From the NCBI GenBank assembly GCA_024276095.1, contig JAJRXW010000056.1, forward strand, positions 1 through 34,439: 34,439 nucleotides of DNA, read 5' to 3'. Below are positions 24,617-31,979 of this stretch, piece by piece. The stretch's first letter is position 1. Every line of letters begins with the position of its first letter. Below the pieces are notes generated by a model. It saw only the letters and a list, made by a program, of their open reading frames with translations. It did not search any database and was not told the origin of the DNA. A program made the translations under genes and the position numbers. Source of the stretch: Gammaproteobacteria bacterium. Lineage in GTDB: Bacteria > Pseudomonadota > Gammaproteobacteria > Steroidobacterales > GCA-2729495.

Positions 24617-25252
24617 TTAGCGCAGCCCCTGGATATATGAGGCGACAGCCTTGATCTCTTCGTCGGTCATCAAAGCGGCAATATTGCGCATCATCTGGGA
24701 GGCATCTGTCTTGCGCTGACCGCTCCTGAAGGCATTCAGTTGCGCTGTCGTATAGGCGGCATGCTGGCCGGCCAGTCGCGGGTATCCCGCCGGGCCGTTA
24801 CCGGTACCGGTCGGGCCGTGGCAGGCGGCGCAGGCACTGACACCGGTTTTCGGGTTGCCGCCCCGATAAAGCCGTTCGCCACTGACTGCCAGCGCGGCAT
24901 CGGCGGTTCCTCCGGCCGGTGTCTGGGCGGAGAAATAGGCTGCCAGGTCGTTCATGTCCTGCTCTGTCAGCATGGCCGCCTGGCCGCTCATGAGCGGGTT
25001 ATTTCGCTCCCCGGTTTTAAAGGTTTTCAGGGCGTTGACTATGTAATTCGCATGCTGCCCGGCGAGCACGGGCCATTCGGCGTTGATGCTGTTGCCGTCC
25101 TGTCCGTGGCAGGCCGCGCAGGCGACCGACTTGGATTTGCCGGCTTCGATGGAGCCCTCCGCCAGTGCCGAAGATATACCGGCCAGCATGAAAATCAGGC
25201 TGACTGCCGCCACGCCGGTTCGGTGAATGCGGGCTGAATTCTCGTTTTTCAC
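24617..25252 (-). CDS. Cytochrome c4 (diheme)
   Basis: 211 residues from a GTG at 25252 (the track's start at 25348 is too long). Signal peptide GVAAVSLIFMLAGISSALA. Two class I heme domains, each with CAACHG and a later methionine (NPLMSGQ; DASQMMRN). It is a periplasmic electron carrier between bc1 complex and oxidases such as cbb3. Divergent from engB. Confidence 0.93.
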   Translation of the reverse strand: MKNENSARIHRTGVAAVSLIFMLAGISSALAEGSIEAGKSKSVACAACHGQDGNSINAEWPVLAGQHANYIVNALKTFKTGERNNPLMSGQAAMLTEQDMNDLAAYFSAQTPAGGTADAALAVSGERLYRGGNPKTGVSACAACHGPTGTGNGPAGYPRLAGQHAAYTTAQLNAFRSGQRKTDASQMMRNIAALMTDEEIKAVASYIQGLR

Positions 25253-25393
25253 TTTTGCATACCTGTCCTGAAGTAAAAATTTCCGGGTGAAAGTCGTGCT
25301 AATATCGTCGTGCTGCAACCCTGTGCAGCAACCCGGGGTGCCGCGCATTCTACACTAATTTCTTTGACGCTTTTTGAGCTGGCAAACACATAT

Positions 25394-26023
25394 ATGTCTG
25401 TCTTTCCGGATGCCCGATTCCTCACCAGCGCTCATTTGCCCGAGCAGTTCGTGCCCGATACGGGCGCCGAGGTGGCTTTTGCCGGGCGATCCAACGCCGG
25501 CAAGTCCAGTGCAATCAACACCATCGTCAATCGCAAAGGGTTTGCGCGTACCAGCAAAAGCCCCGGGCGTACCCAGCTGATCAATTTTTTCGAGCTGGCC
25601 GCAGGCCGGCGCCTGGTCGATCTGCCGGGCTATGGATATGCCCGGGTTGCAAAGTCGCTGCAACGGCACTGGCGGGAACTGATGGGGGAATACTTCTGCA
25701 ACCGCGAATCCCTGTCAGGCCTGATCCTGGTGGTGGACGTCCGGCGGCTGCTCGGTGATTTCGACTGGCAGATGGTGGACTGGTGCGCCGAGGTGGGCTG
25801 TCCGATCCATGTGCTTTTGACCAAAGCCGACAAGCTGAAACGTGCCCAGGCGGCTAAGGCACTGGCGACGGTCAAGCAGGAACTCGCCGGGGCGGCAACG
25901 CTGCAGCTTTTTTCCGCGCTGCGGCCGCAAGGCACCGATACGGCGCGTACCCGCCTGCAGGACATGCTGGGCAGTGCCGGCGAGGGTGTGGCCCGGGCCT
26001 CCGGCGCTGCTTCTGAAGTCTGA
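25394..26023 (+). CDS. engB: Ribosome biogenesis GTPase EngB/YihA
   Basis: 209 residues from ATG 25394; the track's earlier start is not needed. G1 GRSNAGKSS, G2 T in FARTSKSPGRTQ, G3 DLPGYG, G4 TKADK, all intact. Essential GTPase in 50S subunit assembly. It faces polA across a 645-base gap; in E. coli (yihA–spf–polA) and P. aeruginosa the same gap encodes an sRNA. Confidence 0.95.
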   Translation: MSVFPDARFLTSAHLPEQFVPDTGAEVAFAGRSNAGKSSAINTIVNRKGFARTSKSPGRTQLINFFELAAGRRLVDLPGYGYARVAKSLQRHWRELMGEYFCNRESLSGLILVVDVRRLLGDFDWQMVDWCAEVGCPIHVLLTKADKLKRAQAAKALATVKQELAGAATLQLFSALRPQGTDTARTRLQDMLGSAGEGVARASGAASEV

Positions 26024-26076
26024 GCGAGGGCCTGGGGGCGAGCCGGCAATGAAAATGGCGCCGTAATAACGGCGCC

Positions 26077-26122
26077 AAAAAAAAGGCCCCGGGCACAGTT
26101 TTCAGGGGGAGTGCCCGGGGCC
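26077..26122 (-). terminator. Strong intrinsic terminator (minus strand)
   Basis: Read on the minus strand, GGCCCCGGGCAC pairs perfectly with GTGCCCGGGGCC (12 bp, 14-base loop) and is followed by eight T. Perfect Rho-independent form. It ends a minus-strand transcript arriving from polA or from the sRNA candidate. Confidence 0.92.
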
Positions 26123-26200
26123 GACAGTCCACCGGCTTGGGGAAACCGGCTTGATTGTCACCCGCTTAGGGAGGATAGCGGGGGTGTGCATTCCGCACCC
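26077..26200 (-). ncRNA. Candidate sRNA, Spot 42/ErsA-syntenic
   Basis: A transcript starting near 26200 and ending at the T-tract would be about 120 nt. On the minus strand it has a hairpin CCCGC...GCGGG whose loop shows UCCUCCCU, complementary to Shine–Dalgarno sequences, then a second C-rich loop (UUUCCCC), then the terminator. There is no ORF. Position and orientation match Spot 42 (spf) of E. coli and ErsA of P. aeruginosa between polA and engB, but I did not establish sequence homology. Confidence 0.55.
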
Positions 26201-26206
26201 ATATGG

Positions 26207-26234
26207 TTGGAACCGCCGTTGCAGAAAAAGTTCC
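26207..26234 (-). promoter_or_regulatory. Sigma-E/AlgU-like promoter for the sRNA candidate
   Basis: Minus strand: GGAACTT (-35, 26228–26234), 16-base spacer, TCCAA (-10, 26207–26211). GGAACTT is a perfect extracytoplasmic-stress -35 element, and the -10 is close to the TCnnA consensus at the correct distance. Confidence 0.6.
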
Positions 26235-26322
26235 GCAACAGTGCCGGTCGGGCGCCGATCGTTTCGGCAGTGTCCAAATTCATCGGGATCGAGCCGCCGA
26301 CAGGAATCCGGCAGCAAACGCA

Positions 26323-26407
26323 GGCAGTACCTGGGGGCTCCCCTTTGGAGGGAATAAAGCGGACCGCAGGGAGCCATCCCGACAAAGGGGAGGCGCCAGG
26401 TGCTGCC
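26323..26407. repeat. Hairpin repeat, family A copy 2
   Basis: Arms 26323–26347 and 26383–26407 pair at 22 of 25 positions; the 35-base loop is identical to copy 1, while the outer arms differ in sequence yet remain complementary. Confidence 0.9.
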
Positions 26408-26474
26408 GAACGATTGGCACGATCATCCGGCTCATGACGCAGCGCCCAAACCTCAAAATGGCGGCAAGCCCCCC

Positions 26475-26561
26475 GAGGAAGCGCACTGGTTGCCCTTTCC
26501 GGCGGATGGCTCCCTGCGGTCCGCCTTATTCCGCCTCCAAGGGCAACCAGCACGCTTCCTC
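26475..26561. repeat. Hairpin repeat, family A copy 3 (inverted)
   Basis: Arms 26475–26497 and 26539–26561 pair at 21 of 23. The 41-base loop is a diverged reverse complement of the other two loops (shared GGATGGCTCCCTGCGGTCCG). It interrupts a sequence that is continuous near 11911–11921. Confidence 0.88.
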
Positions 26562-26668
26562 TGACATCGGTGGTCAACCCCCATGTTTCGGCGCAGCAAG
26601 ACCGGACACTGCCGGAACGATCGGTTTCAGCCTGATACAACCAGGCCGATACAACCGCCCCAATACAA

Positions 26669-29371
26669 CTAGTGTGCCTCGTCCCAGTTCGCTCCGGCGC
26701 CCAGATCCACCTTGAGCGGCACCTTCAGGTCGGCGGCGTTGGTCATCAATATTTCTACCTGTTCCCGCACTGTGGCAAGGCAATCTTCGCGAACTTCCAG
26801 CACCAGCTCGTCGTGCACCTGCATGATGATGTTCGCCGCGATGCCGCTTTTCGTCAGCCAGGCATCCACGTCGATCATGGCGCGCTTGATGATGTCCGCT
26901 GCGGTTCCCTGCATGGGGGCGTTGATCGCCGCCCGTTCGGCGTATTGCCGCCGCTGTGCTTGGCGTGCCGTGATTTCGGGCAGATACAGCCGTCGCCCGA
27001 ATACGGTTTCGACAAAGCCCTGTTCCCTGGCCATTTCGCGAGTGTGTTCCATATAGTGGGCGACGCCCGGGTAGCGCTCGAAATACTGCTCGATATAGGC
27101 CTGCGCCTCGCCCTGGCGGACTTTGAGCTGGCGGGCCAGTCCGAAGGCGGACATGCCGTAGATCAGGCCGAAGTTGATGGCCTTGGCCGAACGTCTTTGA
27201 TCCTGGGTGATATCGTCGACCGGTACGTCGAATACCTCGGCGGCGGTGGCGCGATGGATGTCCTGGTTTTCTGCAAAGGCGCGCAGCAGGCCGTCATCGC
27301 CGGACAGGTGGGCCATGATGCGCAGCTCTATTTGCGAATAGTCGGCGGCGAGCAGCAGGTTGCCCCGGTCGGCGATAAAGGCCTGGCGAATGCGGCGTCC
27401 CATTTCATTGCGAATGGGGATGTTCTGCAGGTTGGGGTCCGAAGAAGACAGGCGCCCGGTGGCCGCCACTGCCTGGTGATAGGAAGTATGGATGCGCCCG
27501 GTTTTTTCGTTGATCTGGGTGGGCAGCTTGTCGGTATAAGTCGATTTCAGTTTGCTCAGACTGCGGTAATCGAGAATCAGCTGCGGCAGGGCATAGTCGA
27601 CAGCCAGTTCCTGGAGCACGTCTTCAGCTGTCGATGGCTGGCCCTTGGGTGTCTTGCGGATTACCGGCAGCTCGAGTCGTTCGAACAGGATTGCCTGCAG
27701 CTGCTTGGGTGAACTCAGGTTGAACGGACTGCCGGCCTCGTCATGCGCCTGTCGTTCCAGCTCGGCCATTTTTTTCGCAAATTCGACACTCAGTCTGCCG
27801 AGCAGCTGCCGGTCCACCAGTACGCCGCGGTACTCGATTTTTTCCAGCACGCTCACCAGTGGCTGTTCGATGTCGGTATACAGTTTTTCCAGTGCCTCGA
27901 CCGCCTGGATCTGCGGCCACAGCGCCTGGTGCAGGCTGAGGCAGACATCGGCATCTTCTGCGGCATAGGGTGCTGCCTGTTCCAGCGGCACCTCGTCGAA
28001 CCTGATCTGCTTTGCCCCCTTGCCGGCGACATCTTCGTAGTGAACGGTTTCGATGCCGAGATACTTGCGCGCGACCGAGTCGAGGTCGTGCCGCGAGGCC
28101 GTGCTGTTGAGCACATAGGATTCCAGCATGGTGTCATAGCGCATGCCGGCGAGATCGATGCCGTAGTTTCTCAGGATATGGGCGTCATACTTGAGATGGT
28201 GTCCGACTTTGGCGCGGGATGCGTTTTCCAGCCAGGGCTTCAGTGCGTCGAGCACAGCTTCGCGTGCCAGCTGCGGCGTGGGATCCGTATGGGCCACCGG
28301 CAGATAGGCGGCTTCCCCGGGCGTGACCGAGAACGACAGGCCGACCAGTTCCGCCTCCATGTAGCGGATGCTGGTGGTTTCGGTATCGAGCGCCACCAGC
28401 TCGGCTGCGTTGAGACGTTCCAGCCACCCGTCGAGCTGTTGCCGGGTCAGAATGGTCGTGTAATCGCGTGCCGGGTGCGCGGGTGTCTGCGCAGCAGCGC
28501 TTCCCGGTGCATTTTCTTCGTCTTTTGCCAGCCCTTTCAGCAGGCTGCGCAACTCCAGGTCCCGGTACAGCGCAGTCAGCCGGGCAGTGTCCGGTTCGCC
28601 TGCAACCAGTTCATCGGGCTCGATATCCAGAGCGACGGAGCAGTCGATGGTTGCCAGTTTCCGCGACAGTTCCAGCTGGTCGAAACTGGCTCTGAGGCTT
28701 TCACCCACCTTGCCCTTGATGGCTCCGGCGTTGGCCTTGATATTGTCGACGCTGCCGTACTGCTGCAGCCATTTCGCGGCCGTCTTGGGCCCGACCTTCG
28801 GCACCCCGGGAATATTGTCCGAGCTGTCGCCTACCAGCGCGAGGTAGTCCACCATTTGTGCCGGCGTCACGCCGAATTTTTCTTCCACACCGGATGCATC
28901 CATGCTGCGATCTTTCATAGTGTCCATCAGCGTGATGCGTTCTGTCACCAGCTGCGCCATATCCTTGTCGCCGGTGGAGATGACCGTTTGTATCCCGGCA
29001 TCGCTGGCCTGGGTGGCCAGCGTACCGATGACATCGTCGGCCTCTACGCCGGCGACCTGCAGCAATGGCAGCCCCATGGCGTCTATGGCTTCCAGCAACG
29101 GCTCGATCTGCGCCTGCAGCTCGTCGGGCATCGGCGGCCGGTTGGCCTTGTATTCCGCGAACAGCTCATCGCGAAAAGTTTTTCCCTTTGCGTCCATCAC
29201 CACGGCAAACAGGTCGTAGCGATGCTCACGCTGGAGCTTGTGCAGCATGTTCAGGACACCGACGATAGCGCCGGTAGGTTGCCCGGCAGCCGTGGTCAGT
29301 GGTGGCAGTGCGTGAAAAGCGCGATAGAGATAGGAGGATCCATCCACCAGCATCAGGGATTTTGGCTGCAT
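26669..29371 (-). CDS. polA: DNA polymerase I
   Basis: 900 residues, full three-domain enzyme. 5'-nuclease domain (about 1–290; DGSSYLYRAFHA, GVEADDVIGTLA, GDSSDNIPGVPKVGPKTA). Proofreading domain with intact ExoI DTET (about residue 330) and the Y-x3-D motif in YAAEDADVC. Polymerase motifs A (AADYSQIELRIMAHLS), B (RRSAKAINFGLIYG) and C (MQVHDELVLEV). It serves Okazaki fragment maturation and repair. It begins five bases after lptM ends, so it is the last gene of the arginine operon; its transcript may run to the terminator near 26077. Confidence 0.98.
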   Translation of the reverse strand: MQPKSLMLVDGSSYLYRAFHALPPLTTAAGQPTGAIVGVLNMLHKLQREHRYDLFAVVMDAKGKTFRDELFAEYKANRPPMPDELQAQIEPLLEAIDAMGLPLLQVAGVEADDVIGTLATQASDAGIQTVISTGDKDMAQLVTERITLMDTMKDRSMDASGVEEKFGVTPAQMVDYLALVGDSSDNIPGVPKVGPKTAAKWLQQYGSVDNIKANAGAIKGKVGESLRASFDQLELSRKLATIDCSVALDIEPDELVAGEPDTARLTALYRDLELRSLLKGLAKDEENAPGSAAAQTPAHPARDYTTILTRQQLDGWLERLNAAELVALDTETTSIRYMEAELVGLSFSVTPGEAAYLPVAHTDPTPQLAREAVLDALKPWLENASRAKVGHHLKYDAHILRNYGIDLAGMRYDTMLESYVLNSTASRHDLDSVARKYLGIETVHYEDVAGKGAKQIRFDEVPLEQAAPYAAEDADVCLSLHQALWPQIQAVEALEKLYTDIEQPLVSVLEKIEYRGVLVDRQLLGRLSVEFAKKMAELERQAHDEAGSPFNLSSPKQLQAILFERLELPVIRKTPKGQPSTAEDVLQELAVDYALPQLILDYRSLSKLKSTYTDKLPTQINEKTGRIHTSYHQAVAATGRLSSSDPNLQNIPIRNEMGRRIRQAFIADRGNLLLAADYSQIELRIMAHLSGDDGLLRAFAENQDIHRATAAEVFDVPVDDITQDQRRSAKAINFGLIYGMSAFGLARQLKVRQGEAQAYIEQYFERYPGVAHYMEHTREMAREQGFVETVFGRRLYLPEITARQAQRRQYAERAAINAPMQGTAADIIKRAMIDVDAWLTKSGIAANIIMQVHDELVLEVREDCLATVREQVEILMTNAADLKVPLKVDLGAGANWDEAH

Positions 29372-29376
29372 GATGA

Positions 29377-29814
29377 TTATTGCCCGGGAGGGGCAGTCGT
29401 TCCCGGGGAGCTGTCCTGCGTTTTGTCGTCTTCTTCTACCGGGGGCGTGCCCGGTGTGCCGGACTGTCCGGTTTCCGATTCATCCGGTGCAGAGGCTTCT
29501 GCTCCGGGCTCGTCTGTTCCGGGCTGGGCTACCCCGGGTTGGTTTGCCCCGGGTTGGCCTGTTCCGGGTTGGTCTGCCCCGGGCTGGTCTGTCCCGGGTC
29601 GATCTGCCGCAGTGCTGTCGGTGCGGGGCTCATTTGCCTGCGCTTCATCGACAGCGGATGCGCTGGCCTGCGGTTCGTCAGCCACCGGCTCGTCATCCGG
29701 CAGGTACAGATCGCCTTTGAGCCCGCAACCTGCGATCAGTGTCAGCAGAAAGGCCAGGGCAGCGAGGGTGGTCCTGCGTGCCTGGTTGCGTTTTCCCGGG
29801 TGGGAATGATTCAT
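29377..29814 (-). CDS. lptM: LptM/YifL-like lipoprotein with extended repeat tail
   Basis: 145 residues. After a basic N-terminus and signal helix comes the lipobox and LptM signature AGCGLKGDLYLPDD. E. coli LptM, about 67 residues, assists maturation of the LptD translocon using this N-terminal motif. Here roughly 100 further residues form an acidic, proline- and glycine-rich tail with tandem QPG(T/A/V) units (about residues 73–100). The tail is probably disordered. lptM usually precedes lysA–dapF; here it lies between argH and polA. Confidence 0.8.
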   Translation of the reverse strand: MNHSHPGKRNQARRTTLAALAFLLTLIAGCGLKGDLYLPDDEPVADEPQASASAVDEAQANEPRTDSTAADRPGTDQPGADQPGTGQPGANQPGVAQPGTDEPGAEASAPDESETGQSGTPGTPPVEEDDKTQDSSPGTTAPPGQ

Positions 29815-29834
29815 TGCCTGTCAGTCATCCCTGT

Positions 29835-31025
29835 TCAATTTTTTTCGTTCAATTCTTTCGCGACGCGACGGTAAGCTTCGCGGAAGCTGATGCCCTCTTC
29901 GACTACCATTCGATTCGCTTTGCCGGCAGCATACACCGAGGCGTCCATCCGGATATTGCCGGGGATAAACTCCAGCTCTGCGATCAGATGGCACATGACG
30001 TCACAGGAGCCGGCGGCAAGATCGATGGCCCGGAACAACGGCGCTTTGATCCGCTGCAGGTCCCGCTGGTAACCCGAGCCGAGTTTGGCGGGCAGGTTGA
30101 TGATTTCCAGCAGCGCCGATTGCAGCGTGCATCCCGCGCCGCGCACCAGTTCGAGCACGTCGGGGTTTCTTTTTTGCGGCATGATGGATGACCCGGTTGT
30201 CATCGCTGCGGGCAGTTTTACAAAGGCAAATTCCTGCGTGTAGAACAGCAACAGGTCTGCGGCCATTCGTCCCATATCCTGCGTCAGCAGGCACAGCTCG
30301 AAGCTCAGTCCGGCTTCCGCCTTGCCTCTTGCCAGCTGTACCGCCGTGACCGGTGCATGCACTGCGTCGAAACCGAGTGCCTGGCGGGTGGCCTCGCGAT
30401 CGATGGGCAAACCCGGTGTGCCATACCCTGCCGCACTGCCCAGCGGGTTCTTGCTGATACGCCGCCTGCTGGCAGCGATTCCTTCGGCATCGTCCCGGAT
30501 CTCCGCGGCAAAAGCCTCCGCCCAAAGCGCCACGGAACTGGGCATGGCCTGCTGCATATGCGTGTAACCGGGCAGCGGTGTATCCGCTTCGCGCTGCGCA
30601 AGTACATCCAGCGACTCGGCCAGCGTGTATGCGGATGCTTCGAGCAGGTTCGCTGCGTCCAGCAGATAAAGGCGCAATGCGGCCAGCACCTGGTCATTGC
30701 GCGATCGTCCGAGATGGATTCTTTTGCCCGGCTCGCCGATCAATGCCGTTAGCCGCTGTTCGAGAGCGGTGTGCACATCCTCGTCCTCGAGACCGATCTG
30801 CCATTTTCCGGCGGCATGCTCTGTTGCCAGTTGCTCCAGTCCGGCGGCTATGGCCTCGAAGTCCTGTTTCGACAGCAGCTGCTGATCGTGCAGCATATTG
30901 GCATGGGCGATCGATGCACGAACGTCGTAGGGTACGAGACGCTCATCCAGCAGGTGATCTTCCCCGGCGGTATAGCGCAGCACCCGCGCATCCAGTGGCT
31001 CACCTTTGTCCCAGAGACGTTTCAC
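29835..31025 (-). CDS. argH: Argininosuccinate lyase
   Basis: 396 residues, shorter than the usual ~460. Fumarase/aspartase superfamily signatures: IHLGRSRNDQVLAALRLYL, LPGYTHMQQAMPSS, and GSSIMPQKRNPD carrying the catalytic serine. It splits argininosuccinate into arginine and fumarate. The shorter C-terminus fits divergent ArgH enzymes that accompany acylornithine-type pathways. It is six bases after argB and 20 bases before lptM. Confidence 0.94.
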   Translation of the reverse strand: MKRLWDKGEPLDARVLRYTAGEDHLLDERLVPYDVRASIAHANMLHDQQLLSKQDFEAIAAGLEQLATEHAAGKWQIGLEDEDVHTALEQRLTALIGEPGKRIHLGRSRNDQVLAALRLYLLDAANLLEASAYTLAESLDVLAQREADTPLPGYTHMQQAMPSSVALWAEAFAAEIRDDAEGIAASRRRISKNPLGSAAGYGTPGLPIDREATRQALGFDAVHAPVTAVQLARGKAEAGLSFELCLLTQDMGRMAADLLLFYTQEFAFVKLPAAMTTGSSIMPQKRNPDVLELVRGAGCTLQSALLEIINLPAKLGSGYQRDLQRIKAPLFRAIDLAAGSCDVMCHLIAELEFIPGNIRMDASVYAAGKANRMVVEEGISFREAYRRVAKELNEKN

Positions 31026-31031
31026 GATCGG

Positions 31032-31979
31032 TCAGCCTCCCGCCGATTGCGATTGCTCGGCAGCAGACAGGGTATCGACATTCTCCACGACCAGCGTACC
31101 GGTTCCTTCATTGGTAAAGACTTCCAGCAGCAGGCTGTCGGGAACGAGATAGGAGATGATATGCACTCGCGGAACATGGCCCCTGATCGCGGTCTCGATC
31201 GCCGTTGCTTTCGGCAGCATGCCGTCGGCCAGCGAGCCGCTTTCGCGCAGCCGCTGCAGCCCGTTCAGGTCGACATAAGACACCAGCGATCCCGGGTCAT
31301 TCCGGTCCTCGAGAATGCCGGGTGCACCAGTTGCCAGAATCAGCTTGCTGGCGCCCAGTTCCGCTGCCAGTGCGGCCGCCACCGTGTCGGCGTTGATATT
31401 GAGCAGGACCCCGTCGGAATCTGCAGACAACGGGCTGATCACGGGCATCAGGCCGTTTTCGAGCTGCGTATGCAGCACATCCGCATCGACGGATTCGATG
31501 TCGCCGACAAAACCGTAGTCCACGGGACCGCCATCAGACCCTTTCATCGAGACCGGCGCGCGCCTGTGGGCCTTGATCAGGCCTGCATCTACTCCCGATA
31601 TACCGACTGCCGGCAGGTCCAGATCGCGGCAGGCCGCCAGGATCTGGGTGTTGATCTGTCCGTTCAGCACCATGGCCGCGACTTCGAGGTTTTTTTCGCC
31701 GGTCACCCGCCGCCCTTCGACGAACTCGGTGGAAATGCCCAGCGCTTCGGCAAGCCGGGTCGACTGGGGGCCGCCGCCATGAACCAGTACCACGCGAATA
31801 CCGACCTGGTGCAGGATGGCAACCTGTTCGAGCAGTGCCCGTGTCGATTCGGTGCTGGTGAATACTTCACCGCCCGCTTTCAGCACGAATATCTTGCGCT
31901 TGAACATGCGCACATACGGTGCTGCGTGTTTCAGCGCGGCGACTACAATATCCCTGTTGTGTGTGGTGTCCATCGTCAT
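31032..31979 (-). CDS. argB: Acetylglutamate kinase
   Basis: 315 residues. Amino-acid-kinase fold with KAGGEVF, the glycine loop VHGGGPQST, FVEGRRVT, NGQINTQI, and the C-terminal LNINADTVAAALAAELGASKLILATG. It phosphorylates N-acetylglutamate. There is no fused GNAT domain as in Xanthomonas ArgB/A. It overlaps argF' by four bases. Confidence 0.92.
   Translation of the reverse strand: MTMDTTHNRDIVVAALKHAAPYVRMFKRKIFVLKAGGEVFTSTESTRALLEQVAILHQVGIRVVLVHGGGPQSTRLAEALGISTEFVEGRRVTGEKNLEVAAMVLNGQINTQILAACRDLDLPAVGISGVDAGLIKAHRRAPVSMKGSDGGPVDYGFVGDIESVDADVLHTQLENGLMPVISPLSADSDGVLLNINADTVAAALAAELGASKLILATGAPGILEDRNDPGSLVSYVDLNGLQRLRESGSLADGMLPKATAIETAIRGHVPRVHIISYLVPDSLLLEVFTNEGTGTLVVENVDTLSAAEQSQSAGG

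Larger units (their letters stand above)
26024..26668. other. engB–polA convergent gap with sRNA candidate and repeats
   Basis: 645 bases without a protein gene. Contents in order: a GGCGCC...GGCGCC hairpin (26057–26076); a minus-strand intrinsic terminator (26077–26122); the sRNA candidate body; a sigma-E-like promoter (26207–26234); an outer 21-bp inverted repeat (26255–26275 with 26604–26624, one mismatch) enclosing family A hairpins at 26323–26407 and 26475–26561. Listed ORFs pass through repeats and are not credible. Confidence 0.8.

Noticed and set aside
26057-26076. GGCGCC hairpin as engB terminator
   Set aside because: On the plus strand it is followed by A residues, not T; it may only be the tail of the minus-strand terminator region.
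26111-26715. Several 100–170-aa ORFs in the engB–polA gap
   Set aside because: They are translations of repeats; the same GNKADRREPS-like peptide appears at 11.8 kb, and they lack ribosome-binding sites.
27743-29809. 688-aa plus-strand ORF
   Set aside because: Antisense shadow of polA and lptM, caused by high GC and codon bias; all polymerase motifs are on the minus strand.
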